Positions 25,244 to 34,391 are shown, numbered from the stretch's first letter. The stretch is 64,000 bases of DNA from JBFWUW01 sp050247075 (GCA_050247075.1 JBFWUW010000029.1:10782-74781), one strand, 5' to 3'. The notes: generated by a model from the sequence alone, not told the origin. Numbers and translations are program-made.

Positions 25244-27343
25244 ATGTCAAAGTACAACGTCAGTGATATTCGCAACATTGCTTTTTGCGGGCACGGGCAC
25301 TCGGGCAAAACTTCGTTGGCCGACAAGTTGGTGAACAAGACCGGCGCGGTCACTCGGCCGGCCAATGTGGACGAGGGGACCAGCATCTGCGATTTCGACC
25401 CTGACGAAAAGCAGCACAAGTACACGATTGAAACCAGCCTGGTCCACTTTGACCATGGCGGCAAGCACTTTCATGTGCTGGATACGCCTGGCTACCCGGA
25501 CTTCATCGGCCAGACTGTTTCGGCCTTGCGCGCGGTCGATAATGCGGTCATCGTTATCAACGCCCATGCCGGCATCGAGGTGAATACCCGCCGCACCTTT
25601 CAAGAGGCGGGCAAGGCGGGCCTGGGCCGGTTCATCGTCATCAGCAAACTCGACACCGAGAACATCGACTTCGCCAAACTGCTGGAGAACATTCAAAAGA
25701 CCTTTGGCGACCACTGCATCCCCTTCAACGTGCCGCTCGGCTTGAGCCACGATTTCCGCGGCGTGGCCAGCACGCTGGCCCCGCCGGCGGACGTACAAGG
25801 GGCCGCGGCCGATGTCTCCGCGATTGGCGAAACCTTGCTCGAAACAATTATCGAAGGAGACGAGGAGGTCATGGCCCGTTACTTCGAGGGAACCCAGCCC
25901 ACCCCAGAGGAAGTCACGTGGCTGGCCATCGACGCGATTGCCGAAGGCCGACTGATTCCCATCGTCTGTGTGTCGACCAAGTTAGATATCGGCCTGCAAG
26001 AGTTATTGGACTTGCTGGTGCGGTATGGCCTGCCCGCCGACCGAATCGCCCGCACCGCCAAAGCCGCCGACGGCAGCCAGGTCACGGTTGCCGCCGATCC
26101 GGCGGGGCCTTTGCTGGCCCAGGTCTTTAAGACCCGCATCGATCCATTTGTGCAAAAACTAAGCTACATACGGGTCTTTTCCGGAGGATTCAAGAAAGAC
26201 GAAGGGGTGCATGTGTCGGGTGCCCGCAAGAACATCAAGCTGACCCAGCCGTTGACGATGCAAGGGGCGGAGAGCCATCCGGTCGATGCGGCCTGCGCGG
26301 GTGAAATCGTGGCGCTAGCCAAAATGGATGAAATGCATACCGGCTGCACGTTGGGTGATCTGGTCATGCCGCCGATTGCCTTTCCCACGCCCATGGCGGG
26401 CTTGGCCGTCACGCCGCACAAGCATGGCGACGAAGCCAAGCTTTCTAACGCCTTGCACAAATTGGTGGAGGAAGAGCCCACGCTCAAGATTGAACTCGAC
26501 TCGCAGACCAAGGAAATGGTCATGACCGGCATGAGCGAGTTGCACTTGCAGATTTTGCGTGAACGCTTGAAACGGCGCGACAAGGTCGAAGTCGATACCA
26601 AGGAACCGAAGATTCCCTACCGCGAGACGATTCAACAGCCAGCGGAGGGAAGCTACCGCCACAAGAAACAGTCGGGCGGCCGCGGCCAATTTGGCGAGGT
26701 CCACATCCGAATGTTTCCTCTGCCAGGCGGAACCAACATCGAAGAATACGCCACCAAAGAGCGTTTCCATTCCATGCGGGCGCACCACTACGACCCGGTG
26801 AACAACTTCTTGTGGATCGACTCGATCGTGGGGGGCACAATCCCCAACAACTTTTTACCGGCCGTGGAGAAAGGTTTTAAGGAGCGCATGGCTCGCGGCG
26901 TGATTGCCGGCCACCAGGTGCAGAATGTCTGCGTCGAGGTCCATTTTGGCAAATACCACGACGTGGATAGTTCCGAGGCGGCCTTTAAGACCGCCGGAGC
27001 GATGGCCTTCCGCGATGTCTTTCTGACGGCGAAACCTAGCCTGCTAGAACCGCATGTGATTTTGCATGTGACCATTCCCAGCAACAAACTGGGAGATATC
27101 ACCAGCGATTTCTCCAGCCGCCGCGGCCGCGTACTGGGCATGGACTCGGCGGGTGGCGACATGCAGACGATTACGGCCGAGGTTCCCTTGGCCGAAGTGA
27201 CGACTTACGCCCGCAGCCTCTCCAGTATGACCGGCGGCCAAGGCAGCTACACCATGGAGTTTAGCCACTACGACCTGGTGCCGGGCAACGTGCAACGCGA
27301 GATTATTGAGAAGTCGGCCATGAAGGAGGAAGAGGAGGAATAG
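25244..27343 (+). CDS. Elongation factor G-like GTPase (EF-G2 type)
   Basis: A 699-residue translational GTPase with the whole EF-G domain set. G1 is GHGHSGKT (16-23), G3 is DTPGYPD (80-86), and the G4 position reads SKLD (134-137) instead of the canonical NKxD. The switch region (GTSICDFDPDEKQHKYTIET) is the form seen in EF-G-like paralogues such as Thermus EF-G-2, rather than the ERGITI form of the main EF-G. Domain IV/V signatures: YRHKKQSGGRGQFGEVHIR, VEVHFGKYHDVDSSEAAFKT and PSNKLGDITSDFSSRRGRV. It ends in Glu-rich residues. AGGA precedes the ATG. It is probably an accessory factor; the main fusA and tuf are not in the window. Confidence 0.93.
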   Translation: MSKYNVSDIRNIAFCGHGHSGKTSLADKLVNKTGAVTRPANVDEGTSICDFDPDEKQHKYTIETSLVHFDHGGKHFHVLDTPGYPDFIGQTVSALRAVDNAVIVINAHAGIEVNTRRTFQEAGKAGLGRFIVISKLDTENIDFAKLLENIQKTFGDHCIPFNVPLGLSHDFRGVASTLAPPADVQGAAADVSAIGETLLETIIEGDEEVMARYFEGTQPTPEEVTWLAIDAIAEGRLIPIVCVSTKLDIGLQELLDLLVRYGLPADRIARTAKAADGSQVTVAADPAGPLLAQVFKTRIDPFVQKLSYIRVFSGGFKKDEGVHVSGARKNIKLTQPLTMQGAESHPVDAACAGEIVALAKMDEMHTGCTLGDLVMPPIAFPTPMAGLAVTPHKHGDEAKLSNALHKLVEEEPTLKIELDSQTKEMVMTGMSELHLQILRERLKRRDKVEVDTKEPKIPYRETIQQPAEGSYRHKKQSGGRGQFGEVHIRMFPLPGGTNIEEYATKERFHSMRAHHYDPVNNFLWIDSIVGGTIPNNFLPAVEKGFKERMARGVIAGHQVQNVCVEVHFGKYHDVDSSEAAFKTAGAMAFRDVFLTAKPSLLEPHVILHVTIPSNKLGDITSDFSSRRGRVLGMDSAGGDMQTITAEVPLAEVTTYARSLSSMTGGQGSYTMEFSHYDLVPGNVQREIIEKSAMKEEEEE

Positions 27344-27641
27344 CGCTGGATTTTTTTAACCGGCTGGGCTTGAACGGCGTATCGAGCCAAAGGCGCTTGT
27401 CCCGGCGGACGCGCGTGGTTTGGCTTCGATGATACGAATACTCACCAGTAGGTAGTTTGGCATCGAGTCGTTTATACGGCCTTACAGGGGGGAGGCGAGA
27501 CGTATTGGATTATGGATGGGGGTTGTAGGGCCAGTTGCGTTCCCGTTGGCAAGTTTTCGGGCATGTTTTTTCGCCTGCGCCGAAACACGATGTAAGTTTT
27601 TCATGAATTAGGGGCAGTCTTTCTCACATATAGAGGGCAAA
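27344..27641. other. 300-bp spacer, no gene seen
   Basis: Spacer between EF-G2 and the PilZ gene. AT-rich in its last 60 bases; presumably contains the PilZ-gene promoter. No hairpin with a U-tract was found. Confidence 0.5.
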
Positions 27642-27998
27642 ATGGGCAGTTTCTTAGCGGATTCGACACAAGAACTCCAACAATTCGCCATCGAGCGGTT
27701 GGTGCATGCGGCCAGTCGCGGAGATGACCGACGCGAAGCCGAACGGTTTCCATACTTTCAGCCGGTCGAGATCGCGGGCGGCAAGCAGCCGGACGGCAGT
27801 TGGATGTTCATTCGAGAGGTCTCTCAATCTGGCATTGGGCTGGTGCATAACCAATCGCTCGATTGCGGCCAAGTCGTTCTGGCCATTCAGGACGAGAGTG
27901 GGCAGGCCATGGAGCTGCCGACTGAGATTCTCTGGTGCAGGCCCTGTGAGAATGGCCTGTTTATCAGCGGCGGGCGGTTTGTAACGAGCGCTCGGTAG
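27642..27998 (+). CDS. PilZ-domain protein
   Basis: A 118-residue cytoplasmic protein. DRREAERFPYFQPVEI (30-45) gives the RxxxR-type motif, and IREVSQSGIGLVHNQ (about 58-72) gives the D/NxSxxG-type motif of PilZ domains, which bind cyclic di-GMP; here the first residue of the second motif is Glu-Val-Ser in place of Asp-x-Ser. ELPTEILWCRPCENGLFISG completes the beta barrel. It may act as a c-di-GMP receptor for the pilus genes 3 kb downstream (inference from context). It converges on the SUFU gene with a terminator-like hairpin between. Confidence 0.85.
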   Translation: MGSFLADSTQELQQFAIERLVHAASRGDDRREAERFPYFQPVEIAGGKQPDGSWMFIREVSQSGIGLVHNQSLDCGQVVLAIQDESGQAMELPTEILWCRPCENGLFISGGRFVTSAR

Positions 27999-28051
27999 TC
28001 GATGTGCCGGCCGCCTCCTGGCAAGAATTCGAGAGCCGGTCAACGATAGCG

Positions 28052-28084
28052 ACTGTAGGAGGCGATTCCACCGCCTCCTACAGT
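28052..28084. terminator. Likely bidirectional terminator formed by TGTAGGAGGCG repeat, copy 5
   Basis: ACTGTAGGAGGCG (28052-28064) and CGCCTCCTACAGT (28072-28084) are perfect 13-bp arms around a 7-nt loop. TTCTTTTTTC follows on the plus strand. It sits between the convergent PilZ and SUFU-domain genes, so it fits an intrinsic terminator for the PilZ transcript, and perhaps for both. Confidence 0.65.
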
Positions 28085-28092
28085 TCTTTTTT

Positions 28093-29184
28093 CTACATCG
28101 GCTGGCGTTGCCGAATCGTGACGCCGAGACCGGCGGCTTGCAGCCTGGTCCACAACTCGGCCGAGCCATGCTCCTCGGCAAACGTGCGTTCTTCGGCCGT
28201 GATCGGAACGCACCACAGCACATTCACGGGATCGCCGCGCATGTCGGGCAAGGCCGGTCGAGGAGCATCTGACGCATCGGATACGAACAGCACGCAAGGA
28301 AAAGCGTCGCCGCCAAACGTCGCCGGTGTGGCTTCACAGGGCATCGTGTGGCCGTCTCCCAAGAACGTAAAGTAATGCCACGGCAACGCGCTTTGGGCGG
28401 AAATCCAGCCCGCCAGCCGTTTTAGTTCTTCCTCCGGACAAGACCGGTCGAAGGCCGCGGCAAACTCCACACGGCGGCGCGGCCGCGGATCCTCGTAGGC
28501 CATTTCCACGCCCGGTTGCGGCAACAGCGAGACGCCAATCGTGGTCAGAACAAACCGGTCGGGCCGGTCGAACCGCAGTAGCGCCTTCGGGGGCCACAGG
28601 CCGCCGTCGATAGCATAATATTTGGTTGAGGGGCCGAGCAGTTTTTCCCAGGCCTCGACTTGGGCATCGCGAATTCTTGTCCAGTAATTCTCGTCGAGCC
28701 ATTCGTCCCAAAACTCCTCGGCACGGTCAATCCTTTCTTGAACCGTCTCCGCCGTGGGAAGCGGCCAACACAGCAGCGACTCTTTCGCGCAATCGCGCGC
28801 ATAGCCCACAAAGTCGCCAATCAAGCCGGACCAGGCCGGAATGACAGCCAGCACGTCGTCATCATCCAGCAGCGCCGCCCCGTCCCCCTCCTCGAACCAA
28901 ACGATCCGCAACGTGCGTGGATCGAGCGGTTCCCCCGATTCCCTATCAACGCAATACTCGCCTGGCAGCAACATTCCACGGTCGGATTGGGCATTTTGCG
29001 ATTCGTAATCGTCGGGCGCTGGCAGTCGATTACGCACCCAGCAAGACTTGATCTTTGTGTCGGGGTGCTGGGCTTGCTCGACAAAGTTGAGATAGAAATA
29101 AATCGTGCGGCCATCATCCTCCACGACAGCCTGAACTTTGCCGTGCGGTGAAATGTCGGTCAGGAGGATATTGTCGTCAGACAT
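28093..29184 (-). CDS. SUFU-domain (suppressor of fused-like) protein
   Basis: A 363-residue cytoplasmic protein from the ATG at 29184; an earlier ATG at 29202 starts inside a 7-bp repeat array. No signal peptide. The C-terminal half (from about 185) looks like a SUFU domain: PKALLRFDRPDRFVLTTIGV, VEMAYEDPRPRRRVEFAAAF, LPDMRGDPVNVLWCVPITAE and ERTFAEEHGSAELWTRLQAAG. The N-terminal half (VEDDGRTIYFYLNFVEQAQH, DWD-like acidic stretches) has no recognised domain. Bacterial SUFU proteins often act as immunity proteins for polymorphic toxins, but no toxin gene is adjacent here, so the role is open. Confidence 0.75.
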   Translation of the reverse strand: MSDDNILLTDISPHGKVQAVVEDDGRTIYFYLNFVEQAQHPDTKIKSCWVRNRLPAPDDYESQNAQSDRGMLLPGEYCVDRESGEPLDPRTLRIVWFEEGDGAALLDDDDVLAVIPAWSGLIGDFVGYARDCAKESLLCWPLPTAETVQERIDRAEEFWDEWLDENYWTRIRDAQVEAWEKLLGPSTKYYAIDGGLWPPKALLRFDRPDRFVLTTIGVSLLPQPGVEMAYEDPRPRRRVEFAAAFDRSCPEEELKRLAGWISAQSALPWHYFTFLGDGHTMPCEATPATFGGDAFPCVLFVSDASDAPRPALPDMRGDPVNVLWCVPITAEERTFAEEHGSAELWTRLQAAGLGVTIRQRQPM

Positions 29185-29190
29185 GGGGGT

Positions 29191-29225
29191 TTCAATTTTC
29201 ATTGTTCAGAATTTCGCCCTTCCCC
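29191..29225. repeat. Heptanucleotide array E (TTCAATT / TTTCGCC)
   Basis: Five units in register: TTCAATT, TTCATTG, TTCAGAA, TTTCGCC and CTTCCCC. It lies just upstream of the SUFU-domain gene; on the minus strand the GGCGAAA-type unit again precedes the TGAA-type units. Confidence 0.75.
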
Positions 29226-29412
29226 CAACTTATCTGTGCTGGGTGCGCCATTCAAACGCCTGGCGGCAAGTTGATTCTACGAAAAGAAGCCGTTGATTGC
29301 CTTGGTCTGAAAAATCCCCAGTTGGCGCTTGCGGTTGCCCGTTGCCGCTCGCACAATCAACGCTCTCGCGCGATTGATCTTCATTCCCCGCGTTACGGCG
29401 GGGGCAGACCGC

Positions 29413-30951
29413 ATGCTGGCCAAACTGCAAACGTTTTCACTGTTAGGAATCGACGCTCTGCCGGTCGAGGTCGAGGTGGACGTTTCCGACGCCGCTTTGC
29501 CCAAGACGGTCCTGGTGGGCTTGGCCGAGGCGGCCGTCAAGGAAAGCACGCACCGCGTGGAGCGGGCCTTGGCCAACTCCGGCTTTCAGCGGCCGCAAGG
29601 CCGCACGGTGATCAACCTTTCGCCCGCGGAACTGCCAAAGCAAGCCGCCTCGTTCGACCTGCCAATTTCGCTGGGCATTTTAATCGGCAGCGGGCAGATG
29701 ATCTCGGATCGGCTGGAACAATACGCCGTGATCGGCGAACTGGCCCTGGATGGGCACACGCGCCCCACGCGCGGTGCCCTATCGATTGCTATGGCCGCCG
29801 CCCGCCAGGGCCACCTGCGCGGCATCCTGGTTCCGGCGGAAAGCGCCGGTGAAGCCGCGGTCGTCGAAGGGATCGAAGTTATCGCCGTCTCCAGCCTGGC
29901 CCAGGCGGTGGGCTTTTTGGTGGGGCAGATCGACATTGAACCGACTCCGCCGCGCGTCGAGGAACTGTTCAGCCAGTTGGCCCATTACGAAGTGGACTTC
30001 GCCGACGTCCGCGGCCAAGAACTGGCCAAACGGGCGCTGACGATTGCCGCCGCCGGTTCGCACAATATCTTGATGCTCGGCCCTCCAGGCTCCGGCAAGA
30101 CGATGCTGGCGAAAAGACTGCCGACAATCTTGCCCGACCTGACGCCTGGCGAATCGGTGGAAACCACCCGTATTTACAGTTCGGTCGGGCTGCTGCCCGC
30201 CGGCCAGCCGTTGCTGGCCGTGCGGCCTTTTCGCAGCCCGCACCATACCATTAGCGACGCGGGCCTGGTCGGGGGCGGGTCGGTCCCCGCGCCGGGCGAG
30301 ATCTCGCTGTCCCACAACGGGGTGTTGTTTCTGGACGAACTGCCGGAGTTCAACCGTCGCACGCTGGAAGTCTTGCGGCAACCGCTGGAGGATGGCAATG
30401 TCACCATCAGCCGGGCACTTTCCAGTACGACCTTTCCCAGCAGCTTCATGCTGATTGCGGCTCTTAACCCTTGCCCCTGTGGCTATCGAAACGATCCGCG
30501 GCGGCAATGCCATTGCAGCGTTCCGCAGATCGAACGCTATATGGCCAAAATCTCGGGACCGTTGCTGGACCGCATTGATATCCATCTGGAAGTCCCCGCC
30601 GTGCCGTTCAAGGAACTCAGCAGCACAACACCCGGCACGTCGAGCGCCAGCATGCGCGAGCAGGTCGTCCAGGCGCGGGCCGTGCAAAAAGAGCGATTCG
30701 CGGGCACGCGTGTTCGCCAAAACGCCAAAATGGGGCACCGCCAAATTCGTACACATTGCGTGTTGGACGCTGAAGGCCAAAGCCTGCTTAAGGCTACACT
30801 GACGGAATTGGGGCTCTCGGCCCGGGCGCACGACAAGATCTTGCGTGTAGCCCGCACGATTGCCGACCTCGACCGTAGCGACAAGATCTTGCCGCAACAC
30901 GTCAGCGAGGCGATCAATTACCGCATGCTGGATCGGCAAATGTGGACCTGA
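29413..30951 (+). CDS. comM: YifB/ComM family Mg-chelatase-like AAA ATPase
   Basis: A 512-residue protein, the usual length, from the ATG at 29413. Residues 1-160 form the Lon-S5-like N-domain (LGIDALPVEVEVDVSDAALP, LVGLAEAAVKESTHRVERAL). The AAA+ core has Walker A GPPGSGKTMLAKRLP near 222, the Mg-chelatase marker RPFRSPHHTISDAGLVGGGS, Walker B VLFLDELPEF and a cysteine cluster NPCPCGYRNDPRRQCHC near 351. The C-terminal lid has ARAHDKILRVARTIADLDRS. ComM is a hexameric helicase that promotes branch migration in natural transformation. Its position 170 bp before the pilus genes is suggestive of a link to DNA uptake, but that is inference. Confidence 0.95.
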   Translation: MLAKLQTFSLLGIDALPVEVEVDVSDAALPKTVLVGLAEAAVKESTHRVERALANSGFQRPQGRTVINLSPAELPKQAASFDLPISLGILIGSGQMISDRLEQYAVIGELALDGHTRPTRGALSIAMAAARQGHLRGILVPAESAGEAAVVEGIEVIAVSSLAQAVGFLVGQIDIEPTPPRVEELFSQLAHYEVDFADVRGQELAKRALTIAAAGSHNILMLGPPGSGKTMLAKRLPTILPDLTPGESVETTRIYSSVGLLPAGQPLLAVRPFRSPHHTISDAGLVGGGSVPAPGEISLSHNGVLFLDELPEFNRRTLEVLRQPLEDGNVTISRALSSTTFPSSFMLIAALNPCPCGYRNDPRRQCHCSVPQIERYMAKISGPLLDRIDIHLEVPAVPFKELSSTTPGTSSASMREQVVQARAVQKERFAGTRVRQNAKMGHRQIRTHCVLDAEGQSLLKATLTELGLSARAHDKILRVARTIADLDRSDKILPQHVSEAINYRMLDRQMWT

Positions 30952-31121
30952 GCCGCTGCTTCCAGTTGGCGTTTGATTGACATCGCTAGTTGGCAGGGTT
31001 AATTTAGGGAATGTAGCCTTAGTCTAGGCATAAACGTGGTTTATGTCGTTGAGTGTCCCATTCGGGCGTTCGCCCCGGCTCGATCTGACTTTCTTCCTTT
31101 CACGCCCAGGGATCATCGTCC

Positions 31122-32831
31122 ATGGCGGCAGAGAATTTCGCTCAACTCCTTATCCGACAGGGGATTATCAGCCTGGACCAATTGGCCGAGGCCGAGCGTA
31201 TGTCGCGGTCCTCGGATGTGCGGCTGCCAGACGCCCTGGAACGGCTAGGGTACGCCACTGGCGAGGAGATCATGCGGGCGGTGGCTCAAGAGCATGGTTT
31301 GCAATATATCGACATGGCCGAAGTGGTCGTGCCACCATCGGTGGTGGAGCTGGTTCCAGAGTCGGTGGCCCGCGAGAACGCCGTGCTGCCGATGGGCGAA
31401 TCCGATGGCGTTTTAACGGTCATTATCAGCGATCCCTACGATGTCGATACGCTCGATAAACTGCGGTTTATTCTCGACCGCAAGATCGAAATCGCCCTGG
31501 CACCACGGGAAGCCATCTTAGAGGCGATTAACAAATGCTACGGCCAAACAGAGGCCGAAAGCCAAGACTCGATGCTGCAGGAGTTCACCGATACGGCCAT
31601 CGACTTTACCGAGACGATGTCCGATTCTCAGGTCGTGTCGGAAACCGTGGACGAGACCAGCGCCCCCATCGTTCGGCTGGTTCACCTGATCATCTCCGAA
31701 GCGGTGCAACTCAGAGCCTCCGATATCCACGTTGAACCATTTGAAAATCGCGTTCGTGTGCGCTATCGAATTGACGGCATCCTGGTGGAACGGGACAGCC
31801 CTCCTCGACGACTGCTCAGCGCCATCCTGTCGCGTATTAAGATCCTAGGCAAAATGGACATTGCCGAGAGACGTCGCCCCCAGGACGGGCGGATCAAAAT
31901 CACCGTGGGCGAAAAAGACCTCGATCTTCGCGTGAGCGTGCTGCCCACCAACCACGGCCAGTCGGTGGTCATGCGCTTGTTGGACAAAGACAACATCAAG
32001 ATCGGCCTCCGGCAATTGGGGTTGGCCGACGATGATTTTAGAACCTTCAAAAACCTGATTCGCCGTCCCAACGGAATTATCCTGGTAACCGGGCCAACCG
32101 GGTCGGGCAAGACAACATCGCTATATGCCGCGCTGAACGACCTGAATCGGCCTGACAAGAAGATCATCACGGCCGAAGACCCCGTTGAGTACTACTTGCC
32201 AGGCATTAACCAAGTGCAGGTCGCGCATGGTATCGGGCTGGACTTCGCCCGCATCATTCGCGCCATGTTGCGTCAGGCACCCAATGTGATCTTGGTGGGG
32301 GAGATGCGAGATACCGAGACGGCGGAGATGGGAATTCAAGCTTCTCTGACTGGACACTTGGTTTTCAGTACTCTACATACGAACGATGCGCCCGGTGCTA
32401 TTACGCGCATGATCGATATGGGCGTGCCGCCATATCTGGTCGCCAGCAGCATTATTGCCGTCATGGCTCAGCGGCTCACCCGTGTTGTTTGCACAAAATG
32501 TAAACAACCGTACACACCCAGCGACTCCCTTCTGGAGACCGCCGGCGTCACTCCCGAGATGAGTAAGACGGCCACCTTTATGAAGGGGCGAGGGTGCGGT
32601 AACTGTGGAAAGTCTGGCTACCGGGGCCGGTTGGGGCTGTACGAACTGATGCTAATGACGGGCAAAATTCGCGAGCAAGCGTTCCAAGGCGCCTCCTCAC
32701 AAGAAATCAGAAAAACAGCCATATCTCAAGGCATGAAAACGCTTTACCGCGATGGATTGGCCAAAGCGATGAAAGGTGTCACGACCCTGGACGAGGTCTT
32801 CCGTGTCGCCAAGAAAACGGACGACGACTGA
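31122..32831 (+). CDS. pilB: GspE/PilB-type assembly ATPase, copy 1
   Basis: A 569-residue cytoplasmic ATPase that would power pilus or pseudopilus assembly. The N-terminal MshEN/GspE-N domain (about 1-150: FAQLLIRQGIISLDQLAEAE, VVVPPSVVELVPESVARENA) is followed by N2 (RASDIHVEPFENRVRVRYRI) and the AAA-like core: Walker A GPTGSGKTTSLYAALN near 324, Asp box ITAEDPVEYYLPG, Walker B VILVGEMRDTETAEMGIQAS and His box GHLVFSTLHTNDAPG. A tetracysteine zinc site is present (CTKC near 455, CGNC near 492). The second copy 3.3 kb downstream is similar in length and layout. Start of the 31-49 kb pilus/secretion cluster. Confidence 0.95.
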   Translation: MAAENFAQLLIRQGIISLDQLAEAERMSRSSDVRLPDALERLGYATGEEIMRAVAQEHGLQYIDMAEVVVPPSVVELVPESVARENAVLPMGESDGVLTVIISDPYDVDTLDKLRFILDRKIEIALAPREAILEAINKCYGQTEAESQDSMLQEFTDTAIDFTETMSDSQVVSETVDETSAPIVRLVHLIISEAVQLRASDIHVEPFENRVRVRYRIDGILVERDSPPRRLLSAILSRIKILGKMDIAERRRPQDGRIKITVGEKDLDLRVSVLPTNHGQSVVMRLLDKDNIKIGLRQLGLADDDFRTFKNLIRRPNGIILVTGPTGSGKTTSLYAALNDLNRPDKKIITAEDPVEYYLPGINQVQVAHGIGLDFARIIRAMLRQAPNVILVGEMRDTETAEMGIQASLTGHLVFSTLHTNDAPGAITRMIDMGVPPYLVASSIIAVMAQRLTRVVCTKCKQPYTPSDSLLETAGVTPEMSKTATFMKGRGCGNCGKSGYRGRLGLYELMLMTGKIREQAFQGASSQEIRKTAISQGMKTLYRDGLAKAMKGVTTLDEVFRVAKKTDDD

Positions 32832-33146
32832 GCCGGCAACAGGTTCAGTGTGGCCGCGGCTATCCAGTCTACACGGCGCAAACCAAGCTTTGATTCCCCC
32901 TATTCAGATGATTTCAAACTGACGACGCAAATATCCATGCAAAATGTATACATTACTTTTGAATTCGTTCGCTGATCGCTTTTACGGGGCTGCTTCGCTA
33001 CTCAGGCGAACACACTTTCTTCATCGTAATTTTCCCCTCTTCATTTGGCTGCCAGCGCGGTACGTGCGAATAATCAACTCGTCGCGGGGAATGCATTCCC
33101 CGCGAAGCACGTCACGCCGGTCGCCGCATTTTAGAAAAGTCACATC
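32832..33146. other. 315-bp spacer between pilB1 and pilT
   Basis: An unusually long, AT-richer gap for an otherwise same-strand cluster. It holds a large palindrome (33083-33104) close to pilT, and probably a separate pilT promoter or a processing site. No gene seen. Confidence 0.6.
33062..33112. promoter_or_regulatory. 22-bp perfect palindrome with outer stem, upstream of pilT
   Basis: CGCGGGGAATG and CATTCCCCGCG form a perfect 22-bp palindrome at 33083-33104. Outer arms ACGTGC (33062-33067) and GCACGT (33107-33112) also pair. It lies about 35 bp before the pilT ATG, so it is in the likely 5' leader. It could be an operator, an RNase III-type stem or an attenuator. Confidence 0.55.
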
Positions 33147-34316
33147 ATGGCCATTCTGATCGACAAGCTGTTGCAGACGGTCATTGCCCAGGGGGCCAGC
33201 GACTTGCACATTTCGGTCGGCCAGCCGCCGGTACTGCGCCTGCACGGTCACATGGCCAAAGTGCCGACCAAGATTCTGGAGCCGGCCGATACGGTTGGCC
33301 TGATGAAACAGATCACGCCCGAGCGCTGCCAGCAGCAGCTAGCCGAACTTGGCGGGGCAGACTTTGGTTTTGCCTTTGGCGACCAGGCGAGGTTCCGCGT
33401 TTCCATATTTAAGCAACGCAGCCATGTCGGCATGGTGCTGCGGATTATCCCCAACTCCATGCTCTCGGTTGAGCAACTTAAGCTGCCTTGGCCATGCGTT
33501 GACCTGGTCAAGCGGCCCCGCGGGTTGTTCTTGGTGACGGGCCCCACCGGTTCGGGCAAGAGCACCACATTGGCCGGGCTGGTGAATTATCTCAATGAGA
33601 ACGTCGACCACCACATCATTACGGTCGAAGACCCCATTGAGTTCTACCACTACCATAAGAAATCGACGATCAACCAGCGTGAGGTGGGCGTCGATGTGCA
33701 AAGCTTCTCGGCCGCTTTGCGGGCTGCCTTGCGGCAAGACCCCGACGTGATCCTGGTCGGCGAAATGCGCGATCTGGAAACGATCGAAGCGGCCATTACG
33801 GCGGCCGAGACGGGCCACGTCGTCTTCGGAACGCTGCATACCAATTCGGCCGAGGGCACGGTCAACCGCATCATCGACGTCTTTCCCAACTCGCAACAAG
33901 ACCAGATTCGCACGCAGTTGGCTTCGTCCATCATTGGCATTTTGTGCCAACAGCTAATTCCCAAGATCGGCGGCGGCCGCGTGGCCGCCCATGAAATGCT
34001 GGTGGTCACGCCCGCCATTTCCAACCTGATTCGCGAGAACAAGATTTTCCGTATCACATCGTCGATACAGACGGGTGCCAAATACGGCATGATACTGTTG
34101 GACGACTCGCTCTTCAACCATTGGAAGGCCAAGGCAGTGAGCAAGGAAGATGCCTTAAGCAAGGCCAACAAGCCGGACGACCTGCGGCTGCGCATCGAAC
34201 GGGCGGAAAAAGGCCTGCTCGACGGGGAGGAAGACGACGATGACGACGACGATGATGATGATGACGATGATCCCCGCGCCGCGATGCGGGCGCGAATGGA
34301 TGGCAAGAAAAAGTAG
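33147..34316 (+). CDS. pilT: Type IV pilus retraction ATPase PilT
   Basis: A 389-residue cytoplasmic ATPase. MAILIDKLLQTVIAQGASDL HISVG is the typical PilT start. Walker A is GPTGSGKSTTLAGLVNYLNE (near 131), Asp box ITVEDPIEFYHYHKKS, Walker B VILVGEMRDLETIEAAITAA, His box GHVVFGTLHTNSAEGTVNRI, and the C-terminal PilT motif region AISNLIRENKIFRITSSIQT, where the usual AIRNLIRE has Ser instead of Arg. PilT proteins normally end near 345-370; here a tail of continuous aspartates (about 355-372) and a basic end (MRARMDGKKK) is added. Retraction activity suggests a dynamic pilus rather than a pure secretion system. Confidence 0.95.
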   Translation: MAILIDKLLQTVIAQGASDLHISVGQPPVLRLHGHMAKVPTKILEPADTVGLMKQITPERCQQQLAELGGADFGFAFGDQARFRVSIFKQRSHVGMVLRIIPNSMLSVEQLKLPWPCVDLVKRPRGLFLVTGPTGSGKSTTLAGLVNYLNENVDHHIITVEDPIEFYHYHKKSTINQREVGVDVQSFSAALRAALRQDPDVILVGEMRDLETIEAAITAAETGHVVFGTLHTNSAEGTVNRIIDVFPNSQQDQIRTQLASSIIGILCQQLIPKIGGGRVAAHEMLVVTPAISNLIRENKIFRITSSIQTGAKYGMILLDDSLFNHWKAKAVSKEDALSKANKPDDLRLRIERAEKGLLDGEEDDDDDDDDDDDDDPRAAMRARMDGKKK

Positions 34317-34391
34317 TGCCGCCTGGAAGGCGCAGCGGTGACGAAAGGCGCGGAGTTTTTTTGAACTGTAAATTCATCAGGCAACACGGAC

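Noticed and set aside
34229..34272. GAC/GAT microsatellite taken at first for a non-coding repeat
   Set aside because: It is in frame within pilT and encodes the aspartate tail, so it is coding.
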